From: Magnetofaba australis IT-1
GTDB taxonomy: Bacteria > Pseudomonadota > Magnetococcia > Magnetococcales > Magnetococcaceae
Direction: 5' to 3'
Length of the DNA: 64,000 bases
Assembly (NCBI RefSeq): GCF_002109495.1
Contig: NZ_LVJN01000021.1
Coordinates: 186,001 to 250,000, forward strand
The notes under the pieces: generated by a model
The model's database searches: none
What the model was told of the DNA's origin: nothing
Seen by the model: only the letters and a program-made list of their open reading frames with translations
Translations under genes and position numbers: made by a program
Part shown: positions 26,602 through 35,574 of the stretch, one piece after another
How the letters are laid out: each line of letters opens with the position of its first letter
Numbering within the stretch: position 1 is the stretch's first letter

Positions 26602-27268
26602 GTGGCAGGCGCTGCGCGATCCTGCGGCCCGCATCGCCTATTTGAGTGCCGGTCGACGCGCGTGGATGCAACGGCAGTGGCGAGCGACCTTCAATCTGGA
26701 GTGGCTATTGGGAGAGATGCTGCTGGCGCCGACCAAAGCCGCGTTTCGCCTCATTCCCAGTTGCTGGGGCGGACTGCTCGCAGTCGGGCTCTATATTTTG
26801 CTCATGCTTCTGGCGGGAATGGCGCATGCCGACGCACAATACGCGGGGATCGCGTTTTTGGAGATCACCGCGCTGATCACTCTGGCATTGTGGAATGAAC
26901 ATGCCGCCCTAAAATCCAGATGGCGACGAAAACTGATAGCGCATCAAGGCGTCTATAAGAAAGCTCCAGGCATTATCAGAAGCTTCAGAGAGTCTGGTGA
27001 AATCCTCGCGAAATATTGGCCGAATGGACGCACAAGCGCGCTCCTGATCTTCTTTGAACATCAACCAGAGTCCCCAACCCTCACTATTGACCAACGTGTG
27101 GTTCTGGGAATTTGGTGCGCTGAAGACGGACATACCGTCCTCTCCGAACTCCCCGCTGAAAGCGCGTATCCACCATTCCCTCCTGTGAAGATCGGCTCCT
27201 TCGCCGCATTCGACGCCCGCGCCCGCGCATTGGCTTCTCAGGATTCCAGCCAGCCGCCCAACTCCTGA
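26594..27268 (+). CDS. Hypothetical two-helix membrane protein
   Basis: 224 residues. Two hydrophobic helices (about 59-76 and 83-99) lie between basic flanks. The C-terminal half is soluble and looks folded (RTSALLIFFEHQPESPTLTI, then VVLGIWCAEDGHTVLSELP). I do not recognise the family. The 8-bp overlap with the hybrid kinase suggests coupled expression. The 3' end runs 31 bp into the convergent ferrochelatase gene. Codon use is less GC-rich in the second half than in neighbours. Confidence 0.65.
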   Translation: MGEWQALRDPAARIAYLSAGRRAWMQRQWRATFNLEWLLGEMLLAPTKAAFRLIPSCWGGLLAVGLYILLMLLAGMAHADAQYAGIAFLEITALITLALWNEHAALKSRWRRKLIAHQGVYKKAPGIIRSFRESGEILAKYWPNGRTSALLIFFEHQPESPTLTIDQRVVLGIWCAEDGHTVLSELPAESAYPPFPPVKIGSFAAFDARARALASQDSSQPPNS

Positions 27269-28230
27269 CGGATGATCGCCGCCAGCGCCGCCGCCCATTC
27301 ATCCCCTGCGTTGAGACAGGGGATATAGTCGAACGCCTCGCCGCCCGCCTGCAGAAAGGTCTCGCGACCCTCCATGGCGATCTCCTCCAGCGTCTCCAGG
27401 CAGTCGGCGGCGAATCCCGGGCACACCGTCACCACCCGTTTGATCCCCTCCCCCGGCAACGCCGCCAAGCGCGCATCGGTGGCGGGGCCGATCCACGGCT
27501 CTTTGCCGAACTGCGACTGGAACGCCACGCTCCACTGCTCCGCGCTCAGCCCCAGGGCGTCTGCGGTCACCTGGGCGCTGTGGCGACACTGGGTCTCATA
27601 CGGGTCGCCCTCATCCACATAGCGCTGCGGCTCGCCATGGAAGGAGAACAGCAGATGCGGCGGCGTCCGCCCCGCCTCAGCCTGCAGATGCGGCGCGATG
27701 CTGGCCGCCAGCACACGCACGTAGTCGGGATGGGCGTAGTAGGGTTCGGCAAAGCGCAGTGACGGCACCCCCCGGCGCGGGGCCACGGCGGCGTAGACGG
27801 CGTCGATCACCGAAGCGGTGGTGGCGCTGGCGTATTGGGGAAACAGCGGAATAGTGAGCAGGTGGGTTACGCCAGCGTCCAACATCTGTTCAATCACCGC
27901 ATCCACCGCGGGCGATCCGTAGCGCATGGCGTAGCGCACGGTGACGGCGTCCGGTAGCTGTTTAGCGACATTGGCTGCAAGATCGGCGGTGGCCGCCAGT
28001 AGCGGCGAGCGGCCATCGGCGCCCCAGATTTTGGCATACAGCGCCGCCGAGCGTTTGGGCCGGGTGCGTAGAATGATCCCATGCAGCAGCGGCAACCAGA
28101 TCAGTCGGCTCAGATCCACCACCCGGCGGTCGGAGAGGAACTGTCGCAGATAGGGCCGCAGCGCCTCGGCGGTGGGGGCTTCGGGGGTGCCCAACTGAAC
28201 CAGCAGAACGCCGATGTGACGGGTGCTCAT
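27238..28230 (-). CDS. hemH: Ferrochelatase
   Basis: 330 residues, the normal length. HemH inserts iron into protoporphyrin IX, the last step of protoheme synthesis. The N-terminus (GVLLVQLGTPEAPTAEALRP) and YGSPAVDAVIEQM are typical. The catalytic His is in LLFSFHGEP, where most members read FSAHGLP. The late Glu region is VCPGFAADCLETLEEIAMEG. The enzyme is soluble or membrane-associated on the cytoplasmic face. The gene stands alone and converges with the preceding gene. Confidence 0.95.
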   Translation of the reverse strand: MSTRHIGVLLVQLGTPEAPTAEALRPYLRQFLSDRRVVDLSRLIWLPLLHGIILRTRPKRSAALYAKIWGADGRSPLLAATADLAANVAKQLPDAVTVRYAMRYGSPAVDAVIEQMLDAGVTHLLTIPLFPQYASATTASVIDAVYAAVAPRRGVPSLRFAEPYYAHPDYVRVLAASIAPHLQAEAGRTPPHLLFSFHGEPQRYVDEGDPYETQCRHSAQVTADALGLSAEQWSVAFQSQFGKEPWIGPATDARLAALPGEGIKRVVTVCPGFAADCLETLEEIAMEGRETFLQAGGEAFDYIPCLNAGDEWAAALAAIIRQELGGWLES

Positions 28231-28420
28231 GCGCGCTCCTTGTTAATGGATTGACTATCCTGTTAATCCGCTCAACATAGCAGATTCGTAGAATAAAGAG
28301 GAGCGCCGCCCGCCCCCGCTTGCGGCGAAAGTCACATTTTGCTATGCCTGAGTCACAGCAACTTCCTCAAACCACCGCTCGCTGACCGCCTGCCCGCCAG
28401 ATCTCCGTCAGGAATCGACC

Positions 28421-30583
28421 ATGACCGACGCCCCTTCCTCTCCCGCTTCGGCGCCTCGCCGCACTCTGATTACCGGCGCATCCGGCCTGCTGGGCGGCTA
28501 TCTGGCTTGGCGCCGCGCGCAGGCGGGCGATTCCGTGTTGGGGCTCTATCACCGCAACCCGGTGCGCATCCCCGGGGCCGCCTGTCGCGGCGTGGATATG
28601 ACCGACTACGCCGCCCTGCGCGCTGAAATTCAGAACTTCACTCCCGATGTGGTGATTCACTGCGCTTCGCGCACCGACGTCGACGCCATGGAGGTGGACG
28701 AAGAGGGCGCCTGGCGCGCCAATGTGCTGACCACGCGCAATCTGCTCGACGCCCTGCGCGATAGCGGGGCCAAACTGATCTTCATCTCCACCGACGCGGT
28801 CTATAGCGGCGCCCCCGGCCCCCACGATGAGGAGGAGTTCCCCGCCCCGCTCAACCGCTACGGCAAGACCAAGCGCGCCGCCGAACAGCTCGCTCTCCAG
28901 CGCCCCGGCGCGCTGGTGGCGCGCACCAATATCTACGGCTGGAATCTGCGCGATAAACTGAGCATCGCCGAGTGGTTCCTGCGCGCCCAGCAGCAGAAGC
29001 ATGCGGTGAGCGGTTTTGCCGACGCGCTGTTCTCCTCCATCTATGTGGGCGATCTGCACGATCTGCTGGAAGCGGCCATGGCCAAAGGGCTCGACGGGCT
29101 CTACAACGTCGCCTGTCGCGACGGCATGAGCAAACTCGACTTTGGCCGCGCGGTGGCCGATCTATTTGGTTTCGATACCCATCTGGTGCTGCCCGGCTCG
29201 GTGCGCGACGCCCACTTCACCGCCTCGCGGGGGCTGGATCTCACTCTGGACGTCACCGCGTTGGAGCAGGCGTTGGGTCAACTGGCGCCCACCATGGCCG
29301 AGAGTCTGGCGCGCTTTGCCGCCGACGGTCAGGCCGATGTGCAGGGACAGTTGCGCGCCGGGTTGGCGGCGGAGCCGGAGCCCGAACAAGCGCGCTATCC
29401 TGCGCCCGATGGCCGGGTCCCCTATGGGCGGCAGTGGTTGGATGATGACGATCTGGCGGCGGTGGATGCGGTGATGCGCGGCGCGTGGCTCACCCAAGGG
29501 CCCCACGTCGCCGCGTTCGAACAAGCCCTGAGCGATTATACCGGCGCCGCCCATGTGGTTGCGGTCAACTCCGGCACCGCCGCGCTGCATCTGGCGTGCA
29601 TGGCCGCCGAACTCGGCCCGGAGCATGAGGTGATCACCTCGCCGCTCACCTTCGCCGCCTCGGCCAACGCCGCCGTCTATTGCGGCGCCACGCCGCGCTT
29701 TGCCGACATCGACCCGATCACCGGCAATATCACCGCCGACGCCATCGCGCCGCTGATCACCCCCCGCACGCGCATCGTCACGCCGGTGCACTTCGCCGGC
29801 CAGAGCTGCGATATGGCGGAGATTCGCGCCCTCATCGACGCCAAGCAGGCGGAGTTCGGCACGCGGATCTATCTGTTGGAGGACGCCTGCCACGCCCTGG
29901 GCTCCACCTATGGCGGCAAGCCGGTGGGGGCGTGTGAATATTCCGATATGGCGTGTATGAGTTTTCACCCGGTCAAGCATGTGACCACCGGCGAGGGCGG
30001 CGCGGTGTTGACTCAGGATGTCGCGTTGGGCGAACGGGTGCGCTTGCTGCGCTCCCACGGCATCAGCCGCGACCACCTCACCCCCGAGCAGATGCCCGGA
30101 CCGTGGTATTACGAGCAGATCGCGCTGGGTTTCAACTATCGCATCACCGACATTCAGTGTGCGTTGGGAACGTCACAGATGGCCAAACTGCCGCGCTTTG
30201 TGGCGCGTCGGCGCGTCCTGGTCGAGCGCTACAACGCCGAGCTGGCTGGACTACCCCACATCACCCTGCCCACCGAGTCGCCGGAGCGACTGAGTAACTA
30301 TCACCTCTATACAGTGCGCTTCGACTTCGCGGCGCTGGGGATGGATCGCAAGGCGGTGATGCTCAAGCTCAATGAGGACCACATCTATACCCAGGTGCAC
30401 TACATCCCGGTGACCCATCACCCCTACTACCGTCAGCGTTTCGGGACCGGTCCCGGCGACTGCCCCCATGCCGACGCCTTCTATGCGCAGTGTCTCTCCC
30501 TGCCGCTCTATCCGGCCATGAGCGACGCCGATGCAGCGCATGTGATTGCGTGCGTGCGGGGGTTACTCACCGCCTCCCGCTAA
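28421..30583 (+). CDS. Fused RmlD-like sugar reductase and PseC-like sugar aminotransferase
   Basis: 720 residues with two complete enzyme domains. Residues 1-300 form an extended SDR of the RmlD type: TGASGLLGGY cofactor turn, IFISTDAVYSG, then YGKTK with the catalytic Tyr-Lys. After a short linker (about 300-325), residues 325-720 form a DegT/DnrJ/EryC1 aminotransferase closest to PseC: GAWLTQGPHVAAFEQAL, NSGTAALHLACMA, EDACHALGS, and the PLP Lys in FHPVKHVTTGEGG. PseC makes a 4-amino sugar in pseudaminic acid synthesis, used in flagellin or surface glycans. The single frame is unbroken. No other pse genes are nearby. Confidence 0.88.
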   Translation: MTDAPSSPASAPRRTLITGASGLLGGYLAWRRAQAGDSVLGLYHRNPVRIPGAACRGVDMTDYAALRAEIQNFTPDVVIHCASRTDVDAMEVDEEGAWRANVLTTRNLLDALRDSGAKLIFISTDAVYSGAPGPHDEEEFPAPLNRYGKTKRAAEQLALQRPGALVARTNIYGWNLRDKLSIAEWFLRAQQQKHAVSGFADALFSSIYVGDLHDLLEAAMAKGLDGLYNVACRDGMSKLDFGRAVADLFGFDTHLVLPGSVRDAHFTASRGLDLTLDVTALEQALGQLAPTMAESLARFAADGQADVQGQLRAGLAAEPEPEQARYPAPDGRVPYGRQWLDDDDLAAVDAVMRGAWLTQGPHVAAFEQALSDYTGAAHVVAVNSGTAALHLACMAAELGPEHEVITSPLTFAASANAAVYCGATPRFADIDPITGNITADAIAPLITPRTRIVTPVHFAGQSCDMAEIRALIDAKQAEFGTRIYLLEDACHALGSTYGGKPVGACEYSDMACMSFHPVKHVTTGEGGAVLTQDVALGERVRLLRSHGISRDHLTPEQMPGPWYYEQIALGFNYRITDIQCALGTSQMAKLPRFVARRRVLVERYNAELAGLPHITLPTESPERLSNYHLYTVRFDFAALGMDRKAVMLKLNEDHIYTQVHYIPVTHHPYYRQRFGTGPGDCPHADAFYAQCLSLPLYPAMSDADAAHVIACVRGLLTASR

Positions 30584-30835
30584 TTCGCCTCCAACGGGGT
30601 GTGTTACGTCCAGTGTCCTACTTTTCTCCACGGAGACAACACAAAATCCCGAGAATTAAGTGAGTGTCCCCGGAATTCCCCCAGCAGCAGGATCCTCATG
30701 GAATTCGATCTGCATGGGGACTGAAAGGGAAACGACCCGGCAATACTGAATAGCTTGCCCAGCATCTGTCACAAGGCGCGGATGACCGGGTAATCCGCTG
30801 CGGACGGGTCGGCTTCTCTATCCGGCTAAAGAGGG

Positions 30836-31300
30836 TTAGAGAGTGGAGAGCGAATCAACCAGACGCCGGGCCGCTCCAACTTGCTCTTCTAAATAATCCC
30901 GCTGGATGGTTTTGGCGTTCTCCACTCTTTTGCGAAACGCCCAAAGGGCGGTGGCGCCCTCGCCGCCAAAGCAGCGGAGGAGGGGGGCTCAATACCGATT
31001 TGGCTGCCCACGCAGTTATCCGTCTGCTTAACCTTGTCATGCCAGAACAAGACGCGGAAGCACTTGCCGCTGCGTCCACACACTGCACACATCGCCCCTC
31101 CTCACGCAGTCGCAGCGATCTTTTCCCGTCGAGCAGATGCAGGAACTCGTGCGTCATCTGCTGGAGATCCACCCCCTCATCCGCGTGTAGGGTGACGTTT
31201 CCATCCTCACTGGCGCTGGCGGAGATGGCCGGATGCATACAGCACGCGAAAGCGGGCCAGAGCCGCTGGCGGATAGGGGATAAATGGCCCTGGCGCTTGG
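30836..31300 (-). pseudogene. Decayed gene, coding pieces in three frames
   Basis: Protein-like pieces follow each other in three minus-strand frames: VTLHADEGVDLQQMTHEFLH with LLDGKRSLRLREEG, then CAVCGRSGKCFRVLFWHDKV, then FGGEGATALWAFRKRVENAK with TIQRDYLEEQVGAARRLVDS, ending at a stop at 30836. At least two frameshifts are needed. The CxxC...C pieces look like a zinc-binding domain. I do not recognise the family. It lies in a stretch with other mobile-element debris. Confidence 0.45.
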
Positions 31301-31621
31301 TAGGGCAAGGATTTGTCCACTCACTCACCCGCATCAAAGAGGTGGCGCAGGGGAAAGAGCGCGAGCACGGAAACACGCTCTCTTGTCGCGGTTGCCTACT
31401 TCGATTGAGATAAAACTCCAGTTAGCGGTAGATAATATTTCTTTCTCGTCACAAAATCAGCGAAATATCCACCAGAATTCCCATCGTTTCCAGAAAAGTT
31501 CCAAAAAATATATTGCTGAGGCCATTCCATTCCTCTAGGTTGATCAATGACCGAGGTTGGTGTGTGGTTTTGCAGTGCGGTGTGGGATGAGATAGGTCAA
31601 TAACCTTCCTTGATCGGGCGA

Positions 31622-31756
31622 TGCGTAAGCAGCGCTTCTGAAACCGCCGCGCTCGGTGTTGAGCGCCTGCGCGCCAAGTGGTTGCCCCATCACAACAAGA
31701 TGGCGCGGATACTCTGGGCGCTGTTGGTGACGGGCGAGTGCTATCGCCCCAACTGA
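31622..31756 (+). pseudogene. C-terminal remnant of an IS110/IS1111-type transposase
   Basis: One frame ends in RLRAKWLPHHNKMARILWAL followed by LVTGECYRPN and a stop at 31754-31756. The NKMARIxWALLxxGExYRP pattern is the usual C-terminus of IS1111-group DEDD transposases. The catalytic N-terminal part is absent, so this is debris. A perfect inverted repeat follows 65 bp later. Confidence 0.55.
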
Positions 31757-31821
31757 CTGGGCAAAGCGCAACAGGCGATGGTAGCGGCGGGTTGATTGGT
31801 CAAAGAGGTTGCAACAGGGCC

Positions 31822-31910
31822 GTATGGGGGCGTTTTCCACAATTCCCCAGGCCCGATGCGGAGTCAATGGGCTCCTGTGGCCTGGGGAATTGTGGAAAAC
31901 GCCCCCATAC
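31822..31910. repeat. Perfect 32-bp inverted repeat with a 25-bp loop
   Basis: Bases 31822-31853 are exactly the reverse complement of 31879-31910; the arm begins GTATGGGGGCGTTTTCCACA. The two arms enclose 25 bp of unrelated sequence. It could form a long cruciform or RNA hairpin. The rest of 31911-32188 contains no recognisable intact gene. Confidence 0.9.
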
Positions 31911-32188
31911 CACGATGGATAGGATTCAGTCGGATGTCATAATCCACCACGAATTGCGAAGGGGAATACCCTTGATGGCGAAACGGAGCGATCCGGCGTT
32001 CTTTGAACCTTACTGGGACAGCGGCCTACGAGGCCGAGTGAGTGATCAGGAGAGAACGCGCGGTTTCCATCATGACCCAGGGCGCACAGCGTCGTCCCAA
32101 CAGAAGGCCGGATAGATGTCAGCAATCGCTTCCACCATTCGCCGCTATAAGGAAATTCTTCTTTGCATAAGGGGGCGGGTCCATAGAT

Positions 32189-33243
32189 GTCCCCGGAATT
32201 CTGTAACTGTCCCCGAAACTCCGTCCGTCCCCGAAACTCCCCCGAAACTCCGTCAGGGGAGCCAGCTTTTTTCGGGGGACTCATAGATGCCCCCTTCACC
32301 GAATTCAAGGATTGCTGCAAGATGGGTATAAAGTATTTTTTCGCGGATATAATTATTAAGGCAATCTTTTATTTGTCTTGTGTTGTGGCTTTTATTATTT
32401 GGGAGAAGTGGAAAAATGGGAATAAAAGATTTAAAGCCATTGTTCTATGCGTATTTATGGCGCCAAGCAGTTTATTTTACATTAATATGTATTCGTATCG
32501 TAACCAAGGCAGTTTTATTGGCAAGCTATATATAAATACATTTATAAGGTATGTAATGGGGGGGTGGGTTTGCAGAGGAGGAGTAACTTATTCAGAATAT
32601 AAACTCGATCCTGCTGACTATCTGATTATCTCCTTTAACGTGCGGTATGAATTAAATATTGCAGTGGAAAGTCTTGCATCTGATCATGAGTATGTATTAT
32701 CAGCGGATACTTATAAAGATTGGAAACAGAACATTGAAAATGATGTGTCCAGATTGCTTGTACAAAATGGTGGTTTCATAAAAGGGATTGAATTAGTTAC
32801 CCCCCCCCAGGGAAACCGGCAACGGCAAAAAGTATCGTAACCTATTTAGGAGATATTGAAGAGTCCCAATTCGACGATACGCAATATGAAGACACCAGAG
32901 GAAAATTGATTTACATCGCTGTGAATGTAAGAAATGAACCAATATTCCCCGGAGTTTATCAGGACACTACTGATATATCTGACTTCCGAGAGTCATCTAG
33001 GGGTAAAATTGATCCCTATCGTAGAGTTTTTCTATTAAAAGGTCATGAACGCATGTGCGCACGAGACCAGTCAAGAAGCCAATTTATTCGGCAATCTATC
33101 CGTGGAACGTATAGCGAGAGGAAAAAGTGATGGGAATGCCCACAACAGATAAATTACTGGAGATGGCTTACTTTGGACAAGTTCCGGGGACAGTTACCGA
33201 ATTCACGGACAAGTTCCGGGAACCGAAGTTCCGGGGACAGTTA
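32189..33243 (+). mobile_element. AT-rich insert bracketed by TGTCCCCG motifs
   Basis: Strongly AT-rich coding DNA (about 32310-33140) sits between several copies of TGTCCCCGGAATTC and TGTCCCCGAAACTC on the left (32189-32270) and inverted copies GTTCCGGGGACAGTTACCGA on the right (33181-33243). A further copy of TGTCCCCGGAATTC is at 30664. Base composition unlike the rest of the window and mirrored flanking motifs suggest a transferred cassette. No recombinase is seen inside. Confidence 0.5.
32322..33130 (+). pseudogene. AT-rich membrane-anchored hypothetical gene, frameshifted at nine C
   Basis: From ATG 32322 a 172-codon frame encodes two N-terminal membrane helices (FFADIIIKAIFYLSCVVAFI and FKAIVLCVFMAPSSLFYI) and a soluble part. 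It stops just after a run of nine C at 32800-32808. Removing two C or adding one restores a frame that continues (KPATAKSIVTYLGDIEESQF, then LIYIAVNVRNEPIFPGVY) to the stop at 33128-33130. The joined protein would be about 269 residues. Either the gene is broken, or the tract switches it on and off, or the tract is misread. No family is recognised. A further start (ATG 33130) overlaps this stop and runs straight into the repeats. Confidence 0.65.
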
Positions 33244-33639
33244 CCGAATTCAGATTCTCACGCAAACACTTTTTTGACTTTACCAAGCGCGCAGTTTTAG
33301 TGCAGTTCGCCGTCCTGCGGACGACGGCCCTTCGGGCCTGCTCACCTGCCGTTTCCCCGACAGCCTCCTTGCAGGCTCGTGGCTCGGCTCTCCTTCTCCA
33401 ACTTCCTACTGGCTCGCACCCTCTTCAATGTCTCAAGTTCCGGGGACAGTTACCGAATTCAGATTCTCACGCAAACACTTTTTTGACTTTACCAAGCGCG
33501 CAGTTTTAGTGCAGTTCGCCGTCCTGCGGACGACGGCCCTTCGGGCCTGCTCACCTGCCGTTTCCCCGACAGCCTCCTTGCAGGCTCGTGGCTCGGCTCT
33601 CCTTCTCCAACTTCCTACTGGCTCGCACCCTCTTCAATG
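33226..33639. repeat. Two tandem copies of a 209-bp unit
   Basis: The unit from AAGTTCCGGGGACAGTTACC to CTCGCACCCTCTTCAATG at 33226-33430 recurs at 33435-33639. A third, partial start of the unit lies at 33179-33205. The unit contains no convincing reading frame; it contains short GC palindromes such as GGACGACGGCCCTTCGGGCC. Confidence 0.85.
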
Positions 33640-33654
33640 GGGAAACAGCAAGAT

Positions 33655-33738
33655 CCACTGCCACACCGTGGGGCGCCGCCCCACACCCCGCTGGGGGCAG
33701 CGGCCCCCAGACCCCGCCGCCGACCAGTCGGCGGCCAC
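33655..33738 (+). mobile_element. Partial copy of the dispersed hairpin repeat
   Basis: Contains only the last hairpins of the repeat (GTGGGGCGCCGCCCCAC, CTGGGGGCAGCGGCCCCCAG, CGCCGACCAGTCGGCG). It abuts the 209-bp tandem repeat on one side and the 3' end of the AMP-ligase gene on the other. Confidence 0.7.
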
Positions 33739-33757
33739 GTTTACTTCCGCGCTTCAT

Positions 33758-35098
33758 TTAATCCTGCGTCGGGCGCTGCGCCTTGCCCGCCGCATTGACC
33801 GCCAGCGCCTCCACCACCCGCCATTGTCGCGGGCGCGCCTGCGGCGGCAGCGTCGCATGGGCCGCGCGTTTGAGTTCGGCTAATAGCGCCTCCCCATCCA
33901 CCCCCGGCGCCGGAACCACGTCCGCAGCGGGAATCTCCCCCGTCACCTGCGATGGACGCCCATACACCAATATCTCCGCCACCCCGGGGACCGCCGCTAA
34001 CACTCGCTCCACATCCAACGGCGCCACCTTGTGACCGCCCACATTGATCATCTCACCATCGCGACCAAGAAACCGCACCCGACCCTCAGCCACCGCCACG
34101 CGGTCTCCGGTAGGACGCCACCCTGCGTCATCCTGTGCGTCTGCCGCGCCGCCCGCATAGCCCGCCATACCGTGGACGGGGCGAATCCACAATTGATCGT
34201 CGCGCGTTTGCACCATCACGCCGTCTTGCAGGGGGTGATTCAGCCAATCGGCGGGAAAGCCCGCCTGACCATCATGCACGGCGAAACAGCGCCCATGCTC
34301 GCTGGTGGCGAAAATGTGGCTGACGCGCACATGGGGCAAGCGCGCGCACAGTTCATCAAGAAGAGTCTGATCCGCCGCCTCGCCGCCCAGGGTCACGCCG
34401 CGCAGAGACGCCCCCCACTGTTCGGCAGGTCCGCCAAAGCGCAGCAGTCGCCGCCAGAAGGTGGGCGAAGCGGCGGCGTACTCAACATGTTGATCCGCCA
34501 GCACGGCGGCGATGGCGCGCGGGTCGTTATCGGGCGGCGCCACCAGAGTCGCGCCGTTGGCCACCACCTGCACTAACAGTTGCAATCCTGCGTACAGAGT
34601 CGGCGGAAAACTGCCCAACCAACGGGTTCCGGCATAACGCGCATCGCGCCGCGCCGGGGCCAGCAGGGTCTCCCAGCGGTGCGCCACCGCCTTGGGCTCG
34701 CCGGTGGTGCCGGAGGTGAAGAAGACCAGTTGCGCCCCATCCCCTGGCTGTTCGCCGCGCATGGGGAAGCGGTGAAACCGTTGCGGCAGGCCGTCACGGG
34801 TATTCACCACCGCGCCGACGCCATGGGCTTTGACTAGCCGATTGGCGTCGCTGCGGTTGATGTCCAGCAGGAAGATCTGCGCCCCCGCCGCCTGCAGCGC
34901 CAACATGCCCAACAGAGCGTTGCGCGCCGAGCCCACCCGCAACAAAGCGCGACGCCCTTGCACTCCATCGCGCCAGCTCTCGCCCAACGGAACAGCCTGC
35001 GCCAACGCCGCGCCATAGGTGAGGGCGCCGTCGGCGTCCATGAGCAGCGCCGCGTCGGGCGGCGCCGCTTGCGCCAGAGTGAGCAGATCGGCGGTCAT
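33758..35098 (-). CDS. AMP-dependent ligase (acyl/aminoacyl-activating, ANL family)
   Basis: 446 residues, shorter than acyl-CoA synthetases (about 500-650). It holds the P-loop-like FFTSGTTGEPKAVAHRW, the middle motif (GVTLGGEAADQTLL), the ATP-binding TGDRV and the hinge (LGRDGEMINVGGHKVAPLDV). The catalytic C-terminal Lys is probably in NAAGKAQR. These enzymes form an acyl-AMP and pass it to CoA or a carrier protein. A gene for an acyl carrier protein lies 5 bp upstream, so loading that carrier is the likely job. The acid activated is unknown. Confidence 0.85.
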   Translation of the reverse strand: MTADLLTLAQAAPPDAALLMDADGALTYGAALAQAVPLGESWRDGVQGRRALLRVGSARNALLGMLALQAAGAQIFLLDINRSDANRLVKAHGVGAVVNTRDGLPQRFHRFPMRGEQPGDGAQLVFFTSGTTGEPKAVAHRWETLLAPARRDARYAGTRWLGSFPPTLYAGLQLLVQVVANGATLVAPPDNDPRAIAAVLADQHVEYAAASPTFWRRLLRFGGPAEQWGASLRGVTLGGEAADQTLLDELCARLPHVRVSHIFATSEHGRCFAVHDGQAGFPADWLNHPLQDGVMVQTRDDQLWIRPVHGMAGYAGGAADAQDDAGWRPTGDRVAVAEGRVRFLGRDGEMINVGGHKVAPLDVERVLAAVPGVAEILVYGRPSQVTGEIPAADVVPAPGVDGEALLAELKRAAHATLPPQARPRQWRVVEALAVNAAGKAQRPTQD

Positions 35099-35103
35099 GG
35101 GGA

Positions 35104-35361
35104 TCAGGCGGGATCGAACAGGGCGACGATGTCGGCCACACGGTGGATATCGGCGTTGCGCTCGCGCATGCGGTCAAACGGATCGGCGCCCAATTTCAAC
35201 TCAATGGCGATGGCGAATTCGGCCCACTCGAAAGAGTCCAGCACCACCGTTTCGCGCACCGAGGTCTCCAGCGTGATCTCCGGCGGCGTTTCGCCCCGGT
35301 TGGCGATGATCTCGCTCAAGGTCTCACGAATGGCGGTAAATGCGGCGTCGGTGGCGGACAT
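35104..35361 (-). CDS. Acyl carrier protein
   Basis: 85 residues, four-helix ACP pattern. The phosphopantetheine site is the Ser in VVLDSFEWAEFAIAIEL; it differs from FabF-pathway ACPs (DSLDTVEL). It is the first gene of a two-gene unit with the AMP ligase, so it is a dedicated carrier for a side pathway and not the housekeeping ACP. The gene is divergent from hupE with about 210 bp between. Confidence 0.88.
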   Translation of the reverse strand: MSATDAAFTAIRETLSEIIANRGETPPEITLETSVRETVVLDSFEWAEFAIAIELKLGADPFDRMRERNADIHRVADIVALFDPA

Positions 35362-35574
35362 GGCGACTCATCTCATTGGATCGGTTGCAGACAAGCCCCC
35401 ATGATGCCGCGCCGCGCCCCAGGGGTCCAGTGGGAGAGAATCTCCGTCGGGGTGCGTAGAATTGTTGCGCCTACCGTCAGTGAGGCATACCATGGATATC
35501 AGCATATGATAATGGACGGGTTGCGTGTGCAACCCGAGACGCCATACCCTCACCCCCCCTCGGAGGATGGATCC

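Noticed and set aside
26594-27268. Possible Hpt phosphotransfer partner of the hybrid kinase
   Set aside because: The position fits, but the protein has two membrane helices and no HxxKG motif.
31822-31910. Integron attC site
   Set aside because: The stem is perfect and lacks the bulged bases and the R-box/L-box core sites (GTTRRRY) needed for integron integrase.
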